Under the pieces are notes generated by a model. The model made no database searches, was not told where the DNA came from, and was given only the letters and a program-made list of their open reading frames with translations. Of a DNA stretch of 64,000 nucleotides, positions 57,475 to 64,000 are shown in pieces (the first letter of the stretch is position 1; every line of letters starts with the position of its first letter). The translations under genes and the position numbers were made by a program. Origin of the DNA: Hyperoodon ampullatus (Eukaryota > Chordata > Mammalia > Artiodactyla > Ziphiidae); assembly GCA_949752795.1 (NCBI GenBank), contig OX457056.1:182602563-182666562 (forward strand). The letters run 5' to 3'.

Positions 57475-58015
57475 AAAACAACTAGCTGTTTCACTCTGGA
57501 TAAGTCACTTAAACCCTCTGAGCCTCATTTTTTTCAGATGGAAAGTGAGAAAAACAATAGTAAATTTATGTGAGCATCAGAAATAATATGTGAGGGACTT
57601 CCCTGGTGGCGCGGTGGTTAAGAATCCACCTGCCACCAGGGAAGTGGTTAAGAATGCAGGGGACATGGGTTTGAGCCCTGGTCCGGGAAGATCCCACATG
57701 CCTCAGAGCAACTAAGCCCATGCGCCACAACTCCTGAGCCTGCGCTCTAGGGCCCGCAAGCCACAACTACTGAAGCCCACGTGCCTAGAGCCCGTGCTCC
57801 GCAGCAAGAGAAGCCACCGCAATGAGAAGCCCTCACACCGCAACGAAGAGTAGCTCCCACTCGCCACAACTAGAGAAAGCCTGCACACAGCAATGAAGAC
57901 CCAACGCAACCAAAAATAAAATTAAAAAAATTTATAAAGAAAGAAAAAGAAATAATATGTGAGAAGCATCTTATAGAATGCCTGGCACATAGACGGTATC
58001 CATTAATGATCATTA
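57475..58015 (+). repeat. MIR SINE relic split by a CHR SINE
   Basis: Left half: 'ggataagtcacttaaaccct' and 'ctgagcctcattttt'. Right half after the SINE: 'atagaatgcctggcacatag' and 'tatccattaatgatcattac'. The two halves form one forward MIR, so the MIR predates the SINE at 57595. Confidence 0.8.
57595..57947 (+). mobile_element. CHR-type cetacean SINE no. 10, long form with an internal rearrangement
   Basis: Long CHR-1-like SINE with a 3' body ending 'caatgaagacccaacgcaac' and an A-rich tail. A perfect 16-base target-site duplication, agaaataatatgtgag, lies at 57579-57594 and 57948-57963. In its tRNA-like head, an inverted copy of 57597-57610 lies at 57632-57645 and a 12-base direct repeat at 57614-57625 and 57644-57655. 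The extra bases disrupt the normal A-box to B-box spacing, so Pol III activity is doubtful. Confidence 0.96.
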
Positions 58016-58689
58016 CTTTTACAGTAAAAGACAAAGTCAACCCAACAGCCCTTGATATTCCGATACTGCCCTGCACCACCTATGGGGTAGAGCTCACCCT
58101 GGCTCACAAGGGCCCTCCTGCCTGCTCTCAGCCTGTGTTCCCCACTCCTCTCCCTCCACCCCAGTCCTCCCTGGCTTTGCTCTTCTCACTTGGGACTACA
58201 TTGACTCTTGCCATGAAGACATCAACTTCCCCACAGGCAGAATTTCTATCCATTACACTGCAGCCTCTAAATCAAATTTCTTGCACCCAAGGTAAGACTT
58301 TGGAACATCAGCTGATGAATGGACATTTTAAGCTAAACAGTCAAGAATTTAGTATCCACATATTTATCCATACAGCAGTGTTTGTGTTATATGGACTCTT
58401 GGTTTTTATTATCTTAAAAAAAAAAAAGTGTAATGGAGGACGTCAGTCGCTAAGTGGAATTAATGCAGGAAATGATCAAAATCATTAGGCACACTGCCAC
58501 CACCAGCACTCTGTTTTCACACTCATGTTCATTGGACCAGTCTGGGTGCTGGGTGTTCCTCTGTGTTAGGAATAAGCCAGTTGAAGCGCATTGGCCAAAT
58601 GCTGGGAGAAAACATGGAGGGAAGCTTCTAGAGGCTAAGTGCACCGGTGGAGGAAATGCAGGCATGTGGATTGAGAATTAGCTTCAGAA

Positions 58690-58960
58690 GAACATTCCAG
58701 AAGCAGAACCACACACACTAATATGGAACACTCCCCAAAATATGTATTTAAGAGAAAAAAGCAAAGACCAAACAGTGTGTATGATATGCTACTATTTATA
58801 TGACAAGAGGGATATGTACATATTAATATCTCTGGACAGATATGAAGAACCAAATATTAGAGGGCATCTCTACACAGAGAAACCAGAGGAGGGAAGGTTG
58901 GAAATGGGGAGAAGATATAATTTACCCCGTTTCTGTTTTTTTCTTACCGTGTGATGGTAG
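58690..58960 (+). mobile_element. Old L1M 3' UTR fragment
   Basis: Contains 'aaacagtgtgtatgatatgc' (58773-58792), 'tactatttatatgacaag' and 'atatctctggacagatatg', typical of L1M 3' UTRs. Ends approximate. Confidence 0.65.
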
Positions 58961-59164
58961 GTTGTAATACAATGATCCAAATGCAGAGAAAATTCATGCA
59001 TCCATATGTTATGCTTATACCTTGCCACAGATTTCTTGGCCAAGACAAACAGGCTGGCATTTCATCTCCTCTTGACAAGTTATTCCAAAAAGTGAATAAA
59101 ACATCACCAAAGTCAACTTTACATTCTCCTACTCAGTCCTTTCCAGAACCCCCATCAGCAAGGC

Positions 59165-59985
59165 TTTTTCACATTAAAAGATGTTCAAACAGACACATGA
59201 AAAGATATTCAACATCACTAATCATTAGGGAAGTGTAAATCAAAACCACAGTGAGATACCACCTCACACCCATTAGGATGGCCACTATCAATTAAACAAA
59301 ACAACAAATGCTGGTGAGGATGTAGAGAAATTGGAACCCCTGTGCATTGTTGGTGGGAATGTAATATGGTGTAGCCACTGTGGGAAGCGATATGGTGGCT
59401 CTTCAAAAAGTTAAAACTACCATATGATACAACAATCCCACTTCTGTGTATGTACTCAAAGGAACTGAAAGCAGGGTCTCGAAGAGACATTTTCACACCC
59501 ATGTTCATAGCAGCAATATTCACCATAGCCAAAAAGTGGAAGCGACCCAAGTGACCATTGATGGATGACTGGATGAACAAGATGTGGTATGTGTCTACAT
59601 ACAATGGAATAATATTCAGCCTTAAAAAGGAAAGAACTGACACTATAACGTGGATGAACTTTGAAGAAATTATGCTAAGTAAAACAAGCCAGTTACAAAA
59701 GGATAACTACTGCGTGATTCCACTTATATGAGATACTTAGAGTAGTCAAACTCATAGAAAGAGGAAGTAGAATGGCGGTTGCCAGGGGCTGGGTGGAGAG
59801 GGAAATGGGGGGTTGCCAAATGGGTAGAGTCTCAGTCTTGCAAAATGAAAAACTTCTGCAGACTGCACAGTATATGTTAAGAATATGTGAATATACTTAA
59901 CACTACTGAACTGTACACTTAAAATGGTTAAGGTGATAAATTTTATGTGTGTGTACTTAACCACAATAAAAATAAAAATAAATTT
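59165..59985 (+). mobile_element. 5'-truncated L1M 3' end
   Basis: Late ORF2 to tail: 'acatgaaaagatattcaaca', 'cccattaggatggccactat', 'gttggtgggaatgtaatatg', 'gtagaatggcggttgccagg', 'ctgtacacttaaaatggtta', ending in an AAAT-rich tail near 59965-59985. The 141-codon minus-strand frame 59218-59643 is its antisense. Confidence 0.9.
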
Positions 59986-60129
59986 CCTCTGGCTCATAAA
60001 TGCCAATGTACTGATAGTTATCTGACAGAGCCGCTTAGGAGTTATGTTGTATATAGTTCATGTTTACTCTCTGTAGTTAATGTTTTAAATCATGATGACT
60101 AGCACATCATGTGGAGCACTTGATGTTTA

Positions 60130-60535
60130 AAAAGCATGTAGTCACTCTATGATCCCAGGTATATAACATCCTTGAAACAATGGTGAACAGACCAGTGGTT
60201 GCCAGGCTTAGGGCTGGGGGAGAGTCTCTTAGAGGTGATGGTGAGTTCTGTATCCTGATTGTGGGAGACGGTTACACGAAAACATACACGTGATAAAATG
60301 TCTCTATCCTCCTACATAAAAAAATCAATACATGTAAAAACTGGTAAAACCCAAATCAAGTCTGTAGTTTATAGTATTGTCCCAATGTCAATTTCCTGGT
60401 TTTGATCACTGTACTAGGGTTAAGTCAACATTATCTTTGGAGGAAACGGTGACAGGGACAAGGAAACTTTGTACTATTTTTGCAACTTGCCTGTGAGTCT
60501 AAAAGTATTCCAAAATAAAAAGACTTTTTAAAAAA
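60130..60535 (+). mobile_element. Old L1M 3' UTR fragment
   Basis: Contains 'ggtgaacagaccagtggttg', 'ggtgatggtgagttctgtat', 'cctgattgtgggagacggtt' and 'gtattccaaaataaaaagac', the end of a more diverged L1M 3' UTR. Confidence 0.7.
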
Positions 60536-60834
60536 TATGTATCCAATATTTGGAGAACTGGTGATATTTTGTAGCTCTCCAGAGATAGAACCCACTTTAT
60601 AAGGTGTAAGTTGCAGCTGGACCTCTGTACACAGGACTTTCATGTCTTCCCACAAGACTCAGGTGAAAACAAGGCCTGTCTGCACTGCACACTGGGTGCA
60701 CCATTTCACCACACACTTGGGTCCCCTCCACCTACAGGGGCTTCTCCCTCAGCCCATAGGGTTGTTCCTCCCTCTTTGTCATCATCATCAGCTGGGAGAG
60801 CTCACGGCCCTCCTGGGCAGCAGTCACCCTTGTG

Positions 60835-60975
60835 TGCTGGGCACAGTGCCCCCACAGCTAAGCCTCACTGCCTCCATTGTACAGATGTGGACACTGAGGC
60901 TTGGAGACGACAAGGGACTTGCCAAGGTCCCACTGACAGCGGGTGGTACAGGGTCCTGGATTCAAGGCCAGATCT
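60835..60975 (-). repeat. MIR-like SINE relic
   Basis: Contains 'tgctgggcacagtgccc', 'attgtacagatgtggacact' and 'gaggcttggagacgacaagg', then 'ggtcctggattcaaggcc', in reverse MIR order. Confidence 0.75.
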
Positions 60976-61489
60976 GGTGACACCCCCAGCTGGCCTCCTG
61001 CGCCCCCTTACTGGCTACCTCAGCTGCCACCTGCAGACTGGCCTCTGGCAGCAGGTGCGAGGCAAGCCAATGGGGACAGGGTGCTAATTCAAGGTTGCAG
61101 GCAGAGCAGCTGTTCTTTGAGTCCCGGTGGCCTGGGGCCACGCTGCTCTTATTTTCCCGGGTAGATAAAGTGCTCTACTTAGGAGAAGCTCTCTCCCGGC
61201 TGCAAGGCCATTAGCTCGCTGACTCCTGGAAAAACCATTTGGCCAGCGCTGACAGATGTGGCCATTACACAATCACTTAGCCCCTCTCCCTGCCCCATCC
61301 AGACCTTTGGAGGGGGAGGGGCCTCGAGGCGTGCAAAGCCCTGGGGAGGGTCCACACAATTCACTTCCCGGCCACCCGCCTCCCTTCTGCCCTTAGGCTG
61401 CATTTTGCCTGGCCCACGTTGCTGCAGCAGGAAGCGGCTCCAGACAGCGTGGTTGCAGTGTGCTGCCAATGACCTTGTTATCCTGAGAG

Positions 61490-61690
61490 TTGTTCACAAA
61501 CTGCCTTCACGTGCATCATCTCCCTTGATGCTCGCAAGAACCCTATGATGTCAAAATTAGGATAATTACTTCCACTGTACAGTTAAGAAATGAGGCACAG
61601 GAAGGTTAAACAGCTTTCCCAAGGTCCCCCAGCCAATAGAAGGGGTTGACCTCAGGCCTCTGATTCCCAGGTCTGTGGTGTTTCACGCAC
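61490..61690 (-). repeat. MIR-like SINE relic
   Basis: Contains 'ttcacgtgcatcatctccct', 'cactgtacagttaagaaatg', 'aggcacaggaaggttaaaca' and 'gacctcaggcctctgattcc', in reverse MIR order. Confidence 0.8.
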
Positions 61691-61694
61691 CCCA

Positions 61695-63940
61695 TGCTGC
61701 CATCACCCTGTTGGGATGTTACCTTGTGTTGGGAACTCAAACAGCCTCAAAGCAGGGTCTCCAGGGCCAGGGGTAGGGTAAGGGCTGCTCCTGCCTGCCA
61801 AGTAGAGGCATCAGGCGCCAGAGACTGCAGCCTTGCCCCCTAGCAGCAACTTCCCATTGGCAGAGCCTGGGCAGCCCTTGACCTGGAGGCCCCAGCTTGG
61901 GTCATTTCATCCTACACCTCCCATGCTCTCTGGACCCTTTACTCAAGCTGGATGAGTGCCTCTACCACCCGTGTGCCCCAGGCAGGGCTTCACAGCCATT
62001 CAACAGCTGGCAAACCTCCTCTTCCCAGCAGCAGCACAGGCATCTCAGCATAGAGGTTGCTGTGACATCTGGGGCACCCAACTGATCCAGGCCAGGCTTC
62101 CACAGCCGCAGCCCCAGCACTGTCTGACGATGCGCCCGGGTCCCTGGCCCTGCATCGCAGCCAGGATGCATCCAGCAGAGTCAGGGGAACCAGGGGCTGG
62201 TGGGAGGGGGCAGTGCCCACGTCCTAAGGAAGAGCACTAAAGAGCAATGGCCCGTCTCCTGCATAGAACCAGGCTCAGAAAACAAGCAGTTTTGCACAGC
62301 AGCGGCAGTCCTCCCGGCTCAGAAGCCGGAGAGCAGAAGGCAGACAGCAGCAGCAAGGGAAGCCTCAACCCTAAAGTCCAGCCTCCAGTGACCTGTCCGA
62401 GAAAGCACAAAGAGAACACCCGAGATGCTCCTAGGGTACCCAGATGATGTTGTTCTTCACTAAGATACCCCGCTTTGCCTCAAAGTGACTCAGAGAAACG
62501 TGACTTAAAAGTACACATACAGGTAGGGGGCAGCCCTTTTCTCTAAAATGTCCTTCCTGGTGGATTAGGGGATAGATCTTGGTTTATCCAAACCGATCAC
62601 CCTGCCTCCTGCCGTGGGACTGAGGGAGCATATGGGCCTGGTTGGCCAGGAGAACAGCTCGTGCTGGGGGAAAGGATGCTCTCCACGCAAAGATGGCAGA
62701 CCCCTGGAGCCTAACTCCTCAGCACTTAGCTCACTACCCACCTCGGATAGCAGTTGGCGGTGCTGGGGTCCTGGGGGTCCAAATTCTGAATCGAGCTTTA
62801 TTGTCACTGGGAGGGAGTTCTAGACAAGGACAGGCGCCGAGGATGGCTCAAGGGGATCCCTGGGGTGTTGCACAGCCCCAGGATCCATGAGCTTCTTGGG
62901 TGCAGAGTCCAGGCACACCCCCATGATTTATGTTTGTACACAAGCTCACTGCCAAGGTGTTTAGTCAAGTCCTGGAGAGAAAACACCAAATGCTGGATCC
63001 TCTGAAGCCTGGCTGTGTCCAAGAGTGAAGCCCAGAAATGGAGCTATCATTTCTTTTTAAAATGAATATTACAAGTCCCTTATAGCCCTTGTCTCTAAAG
63101 AAAATAAATATCCTCCTTGGGTTTGATGTGCCTAAACGGGTTGGTTTTTTCACGTCTGTGCCCTGCTCTGTCTCTGGTGTGCTCTCCCAGAAGTGGGTAC
63201 ACTTCCAGTGTCTGCCCAGATGGCATGCCCCAGGGCAGGACCGGGGCTGCCACAATTGGCCACAGATGATAGGACCAGAGATGGACAGCCAGGCCAAGCT
63301 GGGCCAAGCAGATCCACTCTCCCAGGTGTCTGGCAGGGGTTCCAAAACTACCGGGAACCTCTGCCTGGTGGAGAACCTGAGTGAGGTGCTCTGGGAGGGA
63401 TAAAGCAGGCTGAAGGGAGGAAAACAGAATGCACAACCAGAGAGGAGCGGAAAGGAGGGACAACCCCACAGCCCCTGACCCTTAGTGCCTGTCCTACTAG
63501 AGACCCAGGACCAGAGTCCCTGGCATCCTGAGCTCCATGGTGTATCTCCTTTCCTTCTCTCAAAGTCACTTTTTTGACTTAAACTGACTCCGGCGGTTCC
63601 CATTTCTGGCCACTAAAAGAGTCTTAAGTAAAACATTCTCTTTTCCTCTCACCTGACATCCCACACACGTGCCTCCCAGCACCGCAGGTTCCCATCCAAG
63701 CTCTCAGGTCCCAAGACCCAGCTGGCAAGATGCCAGGCTCTCAGCCATGGATGAGCCTGCAGAGGATTTGGGGGTTGCCACACCCACTTACTAAGGAAAT
63801 TATGTGGGCTGTGGAAGGGGGCATGACTTCCAGGAGAAGGCATGTCCTCAGGCTCTGAGAGCCAAACCACCCTGTTCCTTCTTGAGAATATGAGGTTTTT
63901 ACCCGAAAAAGGTCTTCAAGCCCTTGATATGTGTGAGGCT
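61695..63940. other. Right flank, no gene recognised
   Basis: The 212-codon minus-strand frame 62965-63603 is the longest here but overlaps frames on both strands and resembles no family. No splice-bounded frame or CpG island was seen. In human, DRGX lies downstream of this gene, but nothing like its homeobox is present in this window. Confidence 0.45.
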
Positions 63941-63944
63941 TGGT

Positions 63945-64000
63945 GGAAGAAGAGCTAGCATTTATACTGCATTTCCTCTGTGCCAGGCAGCACTTAGGGA
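63945..64000 (-). repeat. Start of a MIR-like relic at the window edge
   Basis: 'agctagcatttatactgcat' followed by 'cctctgtgccaggcagcact' is the usual entry into a reverse MIR. Cut off by the window end. Confidence 0.6.

Noticed and set aside
62965..63603. 212-codon minus-strand frame near the right end
   Set aside because: No recognisable family, overlapping frames on both strands, and no splice or promoter support.
1..64000. CRISPR array, operon or other prokaryotic-type system
   Set aside because: The sequence is mammalian; the repeats present are SINEs, LINEs, LTRs, DNA transposons and microsatellites, without regularly spaced direct repeats.

Overview
This is mammalian nuclear DNA, almost certainly from a cetacean. 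The main marker is ten short tRNA-derived SINEs of the cetacean/hippopotamid CHR type. They share a 'cttccctggtggc' head, tRNA-like A and B boxes, A-rich tails and mostly clear target-site duplications (TSDs). The long L1 copy at the left end also matches cetartiodactyl L1s. The species cannot be determined from the sequence alone.

The window holds one convincing protein gene, CEFIP (C10orf71; cardiac-enriched FHL2-interacting protein). It has a single uninterrupted coding exon at 40870-45156 on the + strand, 1428 codons long. Everything else is intron, flank and repeats. Upstream of the CDS I see three candidate gene parts: a TATA/MEF2/GATA cluster at 21594-21616, a short exon-like segment at 36385-36487 with good splice signals, and a strong splice acceptor ending at 40725. 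They fit a cardiac gene with non-coding 5' exons but are inferences. No other host gene, tRNA, rRNA or microRNA was recognised.

Layout. 1-3825: an L1 with an inverted 5' end (5' UTR reversed, then ORF2 and 3' UTR forward); its GC-rich 5' UTR imitates a CpG-island promoter. 3826-21100: old repeats (MIR, MER5-like, L2, L1M) with three SINEs and some unique sequence. 21100-40860: candidate promoter, presumed CEFIP intron, a palindromic DNA transposon, two SINEs, an L2 relic, a solo MLT1-type LTR and an L1M tail. 40870-45156: CEFIP CDS, followed by a (CA)n tract. 45276-64000: flank with L1M tails, MLT1-type LTR ends, five further SINEs and many MIRs.

No viral genes, CRISPR arrays or bacterial-type systems were found. 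The most useful second-look items are the inverted-5' L1 with a GGC/GCA expansion, the candidate cardiac promoter and hidden exon of CEFIP, a SINE with a template-switch scar, and the strong same-strand bias of young SINEs and L1 tails.
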